Positions 32,730-40,611 of a stretch of DNA of 64,000 nt are shown piece by piece; position 1 is the first letter of the stretch, and the number at the start of each line of letters is the position of its first letter. Source of the stretch: JAICMB01 sp035295125. Lineage in GTDB: Bacteria > Acidobacteriota > Terriglobia > Bryobacterales > Bryobacteraceae. The notes beneath the pieces were generated by a model. That model saw nothing but the letters and a program-made list of their open reading frames with translations. It was not told the origin of the DNA and ran no database searches. The stretch is from positions 336,223 through 400,222 of the forward strand of contig DATGJP010000020.1 of the NCBI GenBank assembly GCA_035295125.1. Direction: 5' to 3'. Both the position numbers and the translations under genes were made by a program.

Positions 32730-34919
32730 ATGGCGGATAAAGGAAAGAAAGAACAAGAGGGGCAGGTGGCCAAACTCGCCACCATGAAGCTCAAGCCGAT
32801 CACGTACAAGATTGAGTTGCAGTATCTCGGCGACAAGCACATCAAGAAGGAAGACGCCAAGTACCGCTGCAATTACACCATTGATGACGGCACCACGTCC
32901 GTCGCAGCGGGCACCACCATTAAAAATCTCGTAGGCGGAACTCCTGCCGACAATAGCGCCGACGACCTTGCCGCAAAGCGAATCCCCGACGGCGGCAAGA
33001 GCGGCCCTCCCGCAACCGACGAAGCCCGCCGCCTGTTGATCACGGACTTTCACACCGTGCGCCGTGCCGATGAGAATTTGGCGCAAACAACCGATCGCTC
33101 AAAATACTACACTGACCGTAGTTGGATGAAGGATGTCCAGCCTGCGGCCCCGTTCCGCGCTATCGTTCGCCGTTTCGCAGGCGATACTCAAATTCCCGTA
33201 GCAGACGCACTCAAGCTGCTTGTCGATCTTAAGGATCCCGTCGAAGAGTTCGACCAACAGGATGGCAAGCCCAAGACGTTCCTCGAAAAGTTCTTCAAAA
33301 AATACAACCACGACACGGGCAACGACAGCAAGGGCGACGACAATCAACCAACCTGGGGGCAGGCTCCAACCGCCAAATGCCGCGAACATCCCGGCCAAGC
33401 TGGTTATAAAGCTACGAATGTTATTAGCAAGCTTGCCTATAAGCAATGGGACATGGGGACAGACCTCAACAGTGTCGACGATCTGAGCGACGCGGCCGAG
33501 GAAGCCGTCATCGGCGCCCTCATGGACATGACGCAGACTGACGAAAAGCTCAAACCCAGCGGCACAGAAAAGGTCTACGTGGCGGATTTTGCAATGCGTC
33601 CTTTTCCGACCGGCGGCGACAACTATCGCATGCTCCTCACGGTCCGCAAAGGGACCGACGATCTACGCTCAATCAAGGAAAACGGCGCTCTTATCAAGCT
33701 ATTCGATAGCGACTCCAAAGAAATCACAAAGCCGCGTGCATACGTGTCCGGAAAGTTCACCATCTGGAAGCAGATTCCCTTTAAGCGGCTGATCCTCGTC
33801 AACCAGACGCCGAAGACGGCCATTGACTGGACCATCGTACAGGGTAAATACAAGAAGCTGTTCGTCGAGATCAAGGCGCCTACGGATCCCGATTACTACG
33901 AGGTGAGTGAGGAGGACTGGCTCAAGATTTTCAAAGCTCATTTCGATCCCGCTGGTACGGCCTATCCTGGCAAATGGACCGCCGATCCTGGAAACGAATA
34001 CGATAAGCATTTCTATCCTCCCTTCCTGCGCACTTCAACAAACAACAAGGTGAACGACGGGAACACCCATCCGTTAACGCGCGCCATGGTAAAACTCGCC
34101 TGCTCGAAGGCCACGCCGGTGATCAAGGACCCCTATGCCGGCAGCGATGAGGACCAGAACGAGCCGAACGGCATGTTTGTTGTCATGATGCGGAAACTAA
34201 GTCCCACCGATACAGATTTGGGTGAGTTGCTGTTCGATCGCCATTTGAACGCCATGTACAACAGCAACAAGACGGCGATGCAAATTGCCCGTACCATCTC
34301 GCATGAAATCGGGCACGCCTTGAACCTGTGGCATGGGATCACACAAACGGATAAGACTTACACCGTGAATGGCACGGAGTGTTACCTCCTGTTTCACAAC
34401 GAGGACAGTTATCAGGTCCTCCGCCACGATCCGGAGCACCTCCCCGAATGCATCATGGGGTATTCGGGGAGCGACTCCGCGCAGTTCTGCGGCATGTGCG
34501 ATCTAATCGTCCGATTCTACCCGGCGTCGAAACTCACCGACGCGGCGGAATTCTCGAAGGCTGCCATGGACCTTTACTCCGGTGGATCGATCTTCCAAGC
34601 CAACAGCACTACAGCCGCCGTGAATCTGCCCAGTCCCCTGGAATTGACGGTCGGAAGTACGACCAAGCTCACGGCTCTCGGACCGGAACAAAGCTACAAC
34701 CCACGATGGTCTGACCCGACCAACATCAGGAAGGCGCGCGTGATGCTTACCAAATTACCCGGCGCTACCTGGACTACAACCGGAACAGGCGCGGTCAGCA
34801 TGCAACAGCATGCAGCGCGTTTTTGGGAGATCAAAGGGGTTACCGCCGGCCCGGTGACCATCACCTTTAATCTGCAAGGCGTCACAATGACATGTAATTT
34901 GACGGTGAAAACGCCATGA
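32730..34919 (+). CDS. Putative cytosolic metzincin-like zinc protease
   Basis: A 729-residue, Lys- and Asp-rich protein without signal peptide. The zinc site is SHEIGHALNLWHG (H525, E526, H529, H535), an HExxHxxxxxH motif with Asn where metzincins normally have Gly. About 40 residues later CIMGYSG supplies a Met-turn (M576), followed by a Cys pair in FCGMCD. The C-terminal 90 residues are beta-rich (PSPLELTVGSTTKLTALGP, then GAVSMQQHAARFWEIKG), like a bacterial Ig (BIG2-type) domain. The 500-residue N-terminal region has no recognised domain. The gene sits 6 bases after the Pro-rich gene and is coupled by ATGA to the next. Protease fold is likely; target and export route are unknown. Confidence 0.75.
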   Translation: MADKGKKEQEGQVAKLATMKLKPITYKIELQYLGDKHIKKEDAKYRCNYTIDDGTTSVAAGTTIKNLVGGTPADNSADDLAAKRIPDGGKSGPPATDEARRLLITDFHTVRRADENLAQTTDRSKYYTDRSWMKDVQPAAPFRAIVRRFAGDTQIPVADALKLLVDLKDPVEEFDQQDGKPKTFLEKFFKKYNHDTGNDSKGDDNQPTWGQAPTAKCREHPGQAGYKATNVISKLAYKQWDMGTDLNSVDDLSDAAEEAVIGALMDMTQTDEKLKPSGTEKVYVADFAMRPFPTGGDNYRMLLTVRKGTDDLRSIKENGALIKLFDSDSKEITKPRAYVSGKFTIWKQIPFKRLILVNQTPKTAIDWTIVQGKYKKLFVEIKAPTDPDYYEVSEEDWLKIFKAHFDPAGTAYPGKWTADPGNEYDKHFYPPFLRTSTNNKVNDGNTHPLTRAMVKLACSKATPVIKDPYAGSDEDQNEPNGMFVVMMRKLSPTDTDLGELLFDRHLNAMYNSNKTAMQIARTISHEIGHALNLWHGITQTDKTYTVNGTECYLLFHNEDSYQVLRHDPEHLPECIMGYSGSDSAQFCGMCDLIVRFYPASKLTDAAEFSKAAMDLYSGGSIFQANSTTAAVNLPSPLELTVGSTTKLTALGPEQSYNPRWSDPTNIRKARVMLTKLPGATWTTTGTGAVSMQQHAARFWEIKGVTAGPVTITFNLQGVTMTCNLTVKTP

Positions 34920-36391
34920 GCAACGGGCTGACCGTTACACTCAAGCTCGATTCCGCGGAGTGCGTACGCCAGGAGTCCGCGCGTTTTGAAGTCTCGGTCA
35001 CTAACAACTCGCGCGAAACGCTGGAGGAACTTGCGACCCTCGTTTCCAAGAACCTCGTGCTGCGCGTCGTCCTGGAATCGGACTTGGGGCAGCGAACTGC
35101 GAACCAGCGGAGCGGCGTCCGTCGCGATGGCCAGACTTATCATGCGCCCGATACCCCCGAGGTGACAAACTTGGCCCCTGGCCAGTCGATGACAGCTCCT
35201 GGCGACCTCCTCGATTGGTTTGGGCTCATCAACCCTGGCGAATATCGCGTCAAGGCAGTTTACATTCGTTCCGGAGAACCGATCGAATCTGCATCCCAGA
35301 CGCTCCGTGTGCATCCTGCCAAGCCAGTCACGGCGGCCTCCCCACGATCCGGCGAGCGTGCCCGCAGCGCTCCACTCATCAACGCCTGGGTCAACGATGC
35401 TGGGGGTACCCACACGCTCTTTCTCCAGGAAAACAGCCCCGCGCTTCCTAGCAATCCTCGACACTGCCAGCGTCTGCCCGGAAATTTCAACGCCCAGCAT
35501 CTCGATGCCGCGCAACAACCCCTTTCCGGTTTACCAGTCGGTCACCTGACGTGGAGCGCCGGCCCGGCGGCGATCGGCGTCGCAAGCATGCCGTTCGAAA
35601 AGCCTCGCGCCGCATCACTAGAGAGCGTGCCGGCCCCTTTCCCGGGTCACCCTTTGCGGTCGCCCCTCAGCACTCAGGAAGGAACGGTTTGGATCCCTTA
35701 CGCGGACGCCCAGCTTACGCGCTTTGCTGCCGTGCATGTCGAGAAGGGTGCGGCCAAGTCCGTGGAACTCAAGCTCGGCAGTCTTGCGACGATCGGGCCG
35801 TATGTGAACATTTGGGATTACGACGCCAACCTTTACTTCGCCTGGGGCGCCAAACAGGGTAACGAGGTTCGCTGCGGACGCCTCGGCCTGAGGCCGGCCG
35901 GCACAAGTTTTGCGCCCATATTCGCCCAGGCATTCGACGCCCCGGTGGTCTGGCTCGACGGCTACATCCAAATACACGACGACGACTCTCGCGAACCGAT
36001 ACTGTGGGTGGTGCGGCGCAAGGCCGGCGCCCTCGCTTGTTGCCGCTTTCGATCCACCAGCAAGATCTGGCTGTCCGATGCACTGCTTGTAACGGATAAG
36101 ATGCCCAACCTTGAACCCATCAGCTCGGTCGTGACTGCCGGCAAACAACTGGGACTGCTTTTGAAGTCCCCGGACGGCGATCTTTACTATGGCAGCACCA
36201 CGACTGGCACCATCGTTCCAGTTCCCGAACTCGTGCGCAAGGAGATCAAAGCCTCACAGTCCCCCGGGCTGTTAGCCTCCGACGACAACGGCATTGCCTT
36301 TTGGGTTCACCTGCGCTATCTCGAGCCAGACCACATCGCCACCGTGCGACTCGAACCATTGAAGGAAAGCGATCCGATGGATCGGATCTGA
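34916..36391 (+). CDS. Ig-like plus beta-propeller-like protein, cassette partner
   Basis: A 491-residue protein without signal peptide. Residues 1-125 look like an Ig-type fold (LTVTLKLDSAECVRQESARF, FEVSVTNNS, PGEYRVKAVYIRSGEPI). From about 220 there are four or five blade-like repeats of 45-55 residues with a hydrophobic-Trp pattern (YVNIWDYDANLYFAWGAK, PVVWLDGYIQIHDDD, LGLLLKSPDGDLYYG, GIAFWVHLRYLEPDH), suggesting a propeller. It starts by an ATGA overlap with the protease gene and is probably translated in fixed ratio with it, so a partner, inhibitor or immunity role is possible. No known family recognised. Confidence 0.62.
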   Translation: MSNGLTVTLKLDSAECVRQESARFEVSVTNNSRETLEELATLVSKNLVLRVVLESDLGQRTANQRSGVRRDGQTYHAPDTPEVTNLAPGQSMTAPGDLLDWFGLINPGEYRVKAVYIRSGEPIESASQTLRVHPAKPVTAASPRSGERARSAPLINAWVNDAGGTHTLFLQENSPALPSNPRHCQRLPGNFNAQHLDAAQQPLSGLPVGHLTWSAGPAAIGVASMPFEKPRAASLESVPAPFPGHPLRSPLSTQEGTVWIPYADAQLTRFAAVHVEKGAAKSVELKLGSLATIGPYVNIWDYDANLYFAWGAKQGNEVRCGRLGLRPAGTSFAPIFAQAFDAPVVWLDGYIQIHDDDSREPILWVVRRKAGALACCRFRSTSKIWLSDALLVTDKMPNLEPISSVVTAGKQLGLLLKSPDGDLYYGSTTTGTIVPVPELVRKEIKASQSPGLLASDDNGIAFWVHLRYLEPDHIATVRLEPLKESDPMDRI

Positions 36392-36468
36392 TCGCCGGGA
36401 GCCACCTTTCCTTCCCATCCGGCCATAAACCAACCGAAACCGTTTCGCTTCGTCACTGTATTACGAAC

Positions 36469-38886
36469 ATGCGAAACCTCTGGCGGGATCTCGTCTACGC
36501 GGCCCGGGTGCTGCGCCTTTCGCCCGGATTCACTCTGATCGCCATCGTAGTGCTCGCGATCGGCATCGGCGCTAACTGTGCCATCTTTACGTTAGTCGAC
36601 GCCGCTCTCCTTCGTCCTTTACCGTTCGGACATCCTGACGAGCTCGTCAAGCTGTGGGAGAAACCGCCTGGTAGCGATCGCAACGCCGTCTCTCCACTCA
36701 ATTTCCTCGATTGGTCGGAGCAGAACAGCGTCTTCACCGCCATCGCTGCTGCCTCCGGACACATCGGGACGATTATCGCGGAAGGCGTTCCGAAACGGAT
36801 CCTCGGTCAAACTGTCACCTCCCGGTTCTTCGATGTCCTCGGCGTTCCTCCCGTGGCCGGCAGGACATTCACTTCCGAGGACGATAAGCCCGGGTCCAAG
36901 GTCATCGTGCTCAGCGAGACGCTCTGGCGCTCGAATTATGGAGCCGATCCAAAACTTGTGGGATCCACAATCGTCATGGACGGGGAGCCCTGGACTGTAA
37001 TCGGCGTGATGCCTTCCACTTTCGAAATCATCTATCAGGCCGGGTATTGGACGATCTTCCATATAGAAAGGCGTCCCGAGAATCGGCTGCCTCACTACCT
37101 GCACGTTTTCGGACGCCTGAAGCCCGGGATAACAATCGATCAGGCGCGCACCGCAATGAACGTGATTGGAGCGAATCTCGCGCGCGAATATCCGGATTCG
37201 AACAAGGGATGGGGCGTCTCAATGCTGCCCCTCCACAACGCGACGGTCGCCACAACGCTTCGGACTACGTCGCTTGTCCTCGCGGGAGTTGTGGGACTGG
37301 TGCTGCTTATGGCCTGCGCGAATGTGGCCAACCTGCTGCTGGTGCGCGGAGCGGGACGCTCACGCGAGATTGCAGTCCGGGCAGCGCTCGGTGGAAGCAG
37401 CGGCCGCATTCTGGGCCAACTACTAATCGAGAGCGGATTGCTTGCGGTCCTTGGCGGCGCCGCGGGCATCGCGCTGGCCTGGTTGGCCGTGAGCGTGGCT
37501 CCGAAGTTCCTGCCGCCCGGAACGCTCCCGGCCGGCGTACGACTGATATTGGATATCCGCGTGGTAGCATTTTCCGCCGCCCTGACCCTCACGACCGGTC
37601 TATTATTCGGGCTCGTTCCGGCTTGGCAGGCTGCGCGAATGTCGCTCGTCGATGCGCTGCGGCAGGGAGGTCGAACCGCGGCTGACGGAGCGGGTGTGTT
37701 TCGATCGGCACTCGCCGTCGCGGAGATCGCTGTTGCCGTCATGCTCGCGGCCGGCGCGGGATTGTTAGTGCGTACGCTCGTCTCGCTCGACAAGGTGGAT
37801 ACGGGCGTTCGCGCCGACCACGTGCTCACGGCAGAGTTAAGCTTGTCCGGTGCGCGTTTTCAGAATCCGGCGAGCAGGCTGCAGCAATACCAGGCCATCG
37901 AACGAGAGGTCGCGGCGCTGCCCGGCGTGAAATCGGCCGCCTTCAGCACCACCCTTCCAACGCAGGGTTGGGATATCGGAATGCCGGCTGAACTAGTTGA
38001 TCGCCCGGCGGCCGATCAATCCAAGCGAAGAGCCGTTCACTACCAGATGATCACGTCACGATACTTCGACACCCTGGGAATTCCGCTGCTTCACGGACGG
38101 TCCTTCACCGACCAGGATACAGCCACCTCGCCGCCCGTCTGCATCGTGAATGAGGAGTTCGTTCGGGAATACATGGAAGGCCGCGAGCCGGTGGGCATGA
38201 AAGTTCGCATCAGCGCGATGGGGGAAACCGGACCGATCCCTGTCGTTCGCGAGATCGTTGGCGTGATCCGGCAGGTGGCCGTGGACGCGCCCGGAGAGTT
38301 GCGCAAGAGCGCTGAGGCGTACGTTCCGCTGTCGCAGAACCCGTGGTTCTGGGGCGCGCTGTCCGTCCGCACGGCGGGCGATCCGATCGCTTTGACCCGC
38401 AGTTTGAAAGAAGCCGTTGCGCGCGTGGACCGCAATCAGCCGGTCGGCACCATTCGGACCATGGAGGAAGTGGTCAGCGAAACCGTGGCCCAGCCAAGAT
38501 TCCGCGCCGAGTTGGTGGGAGCGTTCGCGGGCGTGTCATTGCTCCTGGCGGCCGTCGGAATCTTCGGCCTGATCGCTTTCTCCGTCAGCCAGAGGATGCG
38601 CGAATTCGGGATCCGGTCGGCTCTCGGCGCGCAAACGAGCGATCTCCTGCGAATGGTAATCACCAGCGGCCTTCGAATCACGACTCTGGGTGTGGTGATC
38701 GGGGTGGCAGCAGCCGCCGCGTTGACCCGATCACTCGGCTCGCTACTGTTCGGCGTGACGCCGCTCGATCCTGTGACATTTCTCACAGCCCCGGCCGTGC
38801 TGGCCCTGGTAGCCCTGATAGCCTGCATTGCTCCGGCAATCCGGGCTGCGCGCGTCGACCCTGCGGTCGCCCTCCGCCAGGACTAA
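36469..38886 (+). CDS. ADOP-type MacB/FtsX permease (copy 2)
   Basis: An 805-residue duplicated orphan permease. The start at 36469 (MRNLWRDLVYAARVLRLSPG) matches the conserved N terminus of the family; in-frame codons upstream overlap the preceding gene and look non-coding. It has the first helix with IGIGANCAIFTLVDAALLRPLP, a central FtsX unit (GRSREIAVRAALGGSSGRIL) and a terminal FtsX unit (RMREFGIRSALGAQTSDLLR). No partner ATPase is nearby. A GGCAGGCG-type repeat follows the stop. Confidence 0.92.
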   Translation: MRNLWRDLVYAARVLRLSPGFTLIAIVVLAIGIGANCAIFTLVDAALLRPLPFGHPDELVKLWEKPPGSDRNAVSPLNFLDWSEQNSVFTAIAAASGHIGTIIAEGVPKRILGQTVTSRFFDVLGVPPVAGRTFTSEDDKPGSKVIVLSETLWRSNYGADPKLVGSTIVMDGEPWTVIGVMPSTFEIIYQAGYWTIFHIERRPENRLPHYLHVFGRLKPGITIDQARTAMNVIGANLAREYPDSNKGWGVSMLPLHNATVATTLRTTSLVLAGVVGLVLLMACANVANLLLVRGAGRSREIAVRAALGGSSGRILGQLLIESGLLAVLGGAAGIALAWLAVSVAPKFLPPGTLPAGVRLILDIRVVAFSAALTLTTGLLFGLVPAWQAARMSLVDALRQGGRTAADGAGVFRSALAVAEIAVAVMLAAGAGLLVRTLVSLDKVDTGVRADHVLTAELSLSGARFQNPASRLQQYQAIEREVAALPGVKSAAFSTTLPTQGWDIGMPAELVDRPAADQSKRRAVHYQMITSRYFDTLGIPLLHGRSFTDQDTATSPPVCIVNEEFVREYMEGREPVGMKVRISAMGETGPIPVVREIVGVIRQVAVDAPGELRKSAEAYVPLSQNPWFWGALSVRTAGDPIALTRSLKEAVARVDRNQPVGTIRTMEEVVSETVAQPRFRAELVGAFAGVSLLLAAVGIFGLIAFSVSQRMREFGIRSALGAQTSDLLRMVITSGLRITTLGVVIGVAAAAALTRSLGSLLFGVTPLDPVTFLTAPAVLALVALIACIAPAIRAARVDPAVALRQD

Positions 38887-38887
38887 C

Positions 38888-38930
38888 GTGGAAGGGTGAC
38901 GCCGGCGGTTGCGCCTGCCTTTGGATGTCA
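38888..38930 (-). repeat. GGCAGGCG-type palindromic repeat, minus-strand copy
   Basis: On the minus strand: GACATCCAAAGGCAGGCG, then CAACCGCCGGCGTCACCC, then TTCCAC. It shares the TCCAAAGGCAGGCG head and CACCCTTCCAC tail with the other copies. Confidence 0.65.
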
Positions 38931-38968
38931 CCGCGAAAGCGCAAGTTATGATGTCAGCGTGAGGATCG

Positions 38969-39724
38969 ATGTACACGCCTGAGGAACGCTCTCGGCTCCG
39001 TTCCGACCTTCTCCGCCATGCGTCCACCGATGCCCGGATCACAGGGGCTGCAATCACTGGCTCAGCAGCTCTCGACAATGAAGACCGCTGGTCGGACATC
39101 GATCTCGCTTTCGGCATCGGTGACGCGGCCCAACTTCGGGCTGTTATGTCCGATTGGACAACCCGAATGTACGAAGACCACGGGGCCGTCCATCACACAG
39201 ATGTCGCGAGCGGCACCTGGATTTACCGCGTCTTTCTCCTGGACAACACCCTGCAGGTGGATCTCGCCTTCGCGCCTGCCGCCGACTTTCGAGCCCTCGC
39301 CCCATCCTTCCGCCTGATGTTTGGAAAAGCCAACCAACCTCAAGATGCCCCCTCGTCCCAACCTGCCACCGACCTGATCGGAATGGGCTGGCTCTACGCC
39401 TTACATGTCCGCAGCAGCATCGCCAGGCGTAAATGGTGGCAAGCGGAATACATGATCAGCGGTGTGCGCGACCACGCGCTCGCATTAGCCTGTATCCGCC
39501 ATGGCCTCCCCGCCGTTCACGGTCGCGGTTTCGACCAGCTTCCTCCCGAGGTCGCGGCGAAATTCGAGGAGTCTCTGGTCCTGCGGTTGGATGCCACCGC
39601 CCTCTCGAGTGCGTTCAAAGCTGCGCTTTCCGGCCTGTTCGCCGAAATCGAACACGCGGACCCGCAATTGGCCCGGCGATTGGATGCCACCTTGAAACGT
39701 CTCGGCGATTCTATAACCGGTTGA
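38969..39724 (+). CDS. Nucleotidyltransferase-domain protein
   Basis: A 251-residue protein with the polymerase-beta-like minimal active site: G31-S32 followed by D43-x-D45 (GSAALDNEDRWSDIDLAF) and a third Asp at about 98 (LQVDLAF). The C-terminal half is helical, as in aminoglycoside nucleotidyltransferases. The reaction would be NMP transfer to an unknown acceptor; drug modification is possible but not shown. It stands alone between a repeat and the HicAB module. Confidence 0.85.
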   Translation: MYTPEERSRLRSDLLRHASTDARITGAAITGSAALDNEDRWSDIDLAFGIGDAAQLRAVMSDWTTRMYEDHGAVHHTDVASGTWIYRVFLLDNTLQVDLAFAPAADFRALAPSFRLMFGKANQPQDAPSSQPATDLIGMGWLYALHVRSSIARRKWWQAEYMISGVRDHALALACIRHGLPAVHGRGFDQLPPEVAAKFEESLVLRLDATALSSAFKAALSGLFAEIEHADPQLARRLDATLKRLGDSITG

Positions 39725-39785
39725 TACACCAGTAGGTGGGCACAAGCGCCTGCAGCTTGGAGCTATTTCGAGAGCGCCATTACGA

Positions 39786-40007
39786 CTACGCCGCAACTTC
39801 CACGTAATCCACCGAAGAATTCGGCTCCGGAATAGCCTCGCCGACCTCCCTCATGGCCTCAAAATGCTCAGTCAACGCATCCTGAAAATTCGCCCGCGTC
39901 TCCTCCGGAGTATCCCCGACCGCAGCACAACCGGGAACATCGGGAGAGTACGCTGAATACCCAGTGCTCGTCTGTTCGATGACGATCGGATAACGTTTTG
40001 CCGTCAT
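39786..40007 (-). CDS. hicB: HicB-like antitoxin
   Basis: A 73-residue protein with the HicB partial RNase-H-like fold: YPIVIEQTSTGYSAYSPDVP, GCAAVGDTPEETRANFQDAL. It starts by an ATGA overlap with the end of hicA, the normal toxin-first order. No C-terminal DNA-binding domain is present. With the toxin gene broken, it may have no active partner at this locus. Confidence 0.9.
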   Translation of the reverse strand: MTAKRYPIVIEQTSTGYSAYSPDVPGCAAVGDTPEETRANFQDALTEHFEAMREVGEAIPEPNSSVDYVEVAA

Positions 40008-40188
40008 TTAAGACCTGCCTTCTTGAGTATATCGTTCAGCGTTCCCGGCGCGAGTTCCTTCCCTTCATTACCGGGAACGGTGATCACAAGGGGTCGGTCT
40101 GGATGCTTGAAATGGCATGACTCCCTCGCGATCGCATTTCCACCCAACCGTGTTTCTCCAGTAGACAAATCACTTCGCGTACTTTCAT
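40004..40188 (-). pseudogene. hicA: hicA toxin gene, frameshifted
   Basis: The HicA sequence is split between two frames. From an ATG at 40188 the first frame reads MKVREVICLLEKHGWVEMRS, then RGSH, which matches a HicA N terminus including the catalytic His of GSH. Immediately after (about 40115-40119) the match continues one frame over as CHFKHPDRPLVITVPGNEGK, then ELAPGTLNDILKKAGLK to the stop at 40004. One missing base explains this. The unshifted reading ends after about 35 residues. No slippery heptamer is seen. The alternatives are a sequencing or assembly error. Confidence 0.85.
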
Positions 40189-40611
40189 CGGCACGGCTTT
40201 CCCGTGCTATCAAACAGATACTCGGTTAGGGATAGCCCAGCCGTCGCGGTTCACAACCTGTTTCTACGCCTCCTAATCCCCCTAAGCTCCACATTCCCCT
40301 CACCTTTCGCTCCATCCATCACACCACCGAATCGCAACCTCAAAACACCCGACCCTTATAATCAAAACGACTCCACGGCCCGCCCTGCCGCGGCTGGAGG
40401 AGAAACCGCGACGCAAGCCACAAAATCTGCGTCGCGCCGATCCCAACCGTCTGTCGCAGAAAGGGCAGAATTGAACAAACTCAATAACATAGACACTATG
40501 TGCAGCACCGGAGCAGACAATTTCCGGAAATGGCAAGAAAAGGCGAATAAGAAAACCCCGCCCGCCCAACAACACCCGCCCGAAACCGCCCCAATATGGT
40601 ATAAGACTCAA
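40189..40611. other. 423-base gap before the quinohemoprotein operon
   Basis: No convincing gene. A possible promoter is TTGAAC (40471-40476), 17 bases, CACTAT (40494-40499). A TATAAT lies at 40357-40362 without a clear -35. A second TATAAG (40600-40605) is only 6 bases before the ATG at 40612, which would fit a leaderless transcript. The stretch 40230-40330 is C-rich on the plus strand and unusual in composition. Confidence 0.35.

Noticed and set aside
31632..36391. The cassette as part of a phage or T6SS locus
   Set aside because: No tail, sheath, baseplate, VgrG, PAAR or AAA ATPase gene is in the window; only the transthyretin-like tail suggests such a link.
39728..39765. A further GGCAGGCG-type repeat (AAGCGCCTGCAGCTTGG)
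   Set aside because: The similarity is limited to a short GC-rich palindrome without the conserved flanks.
40004..40188. Programmed frameshifting in hicA
   Set aside because: No slippery heptamer or downstream stimulatory structure is visible at the junction; loss of one base is simpler.
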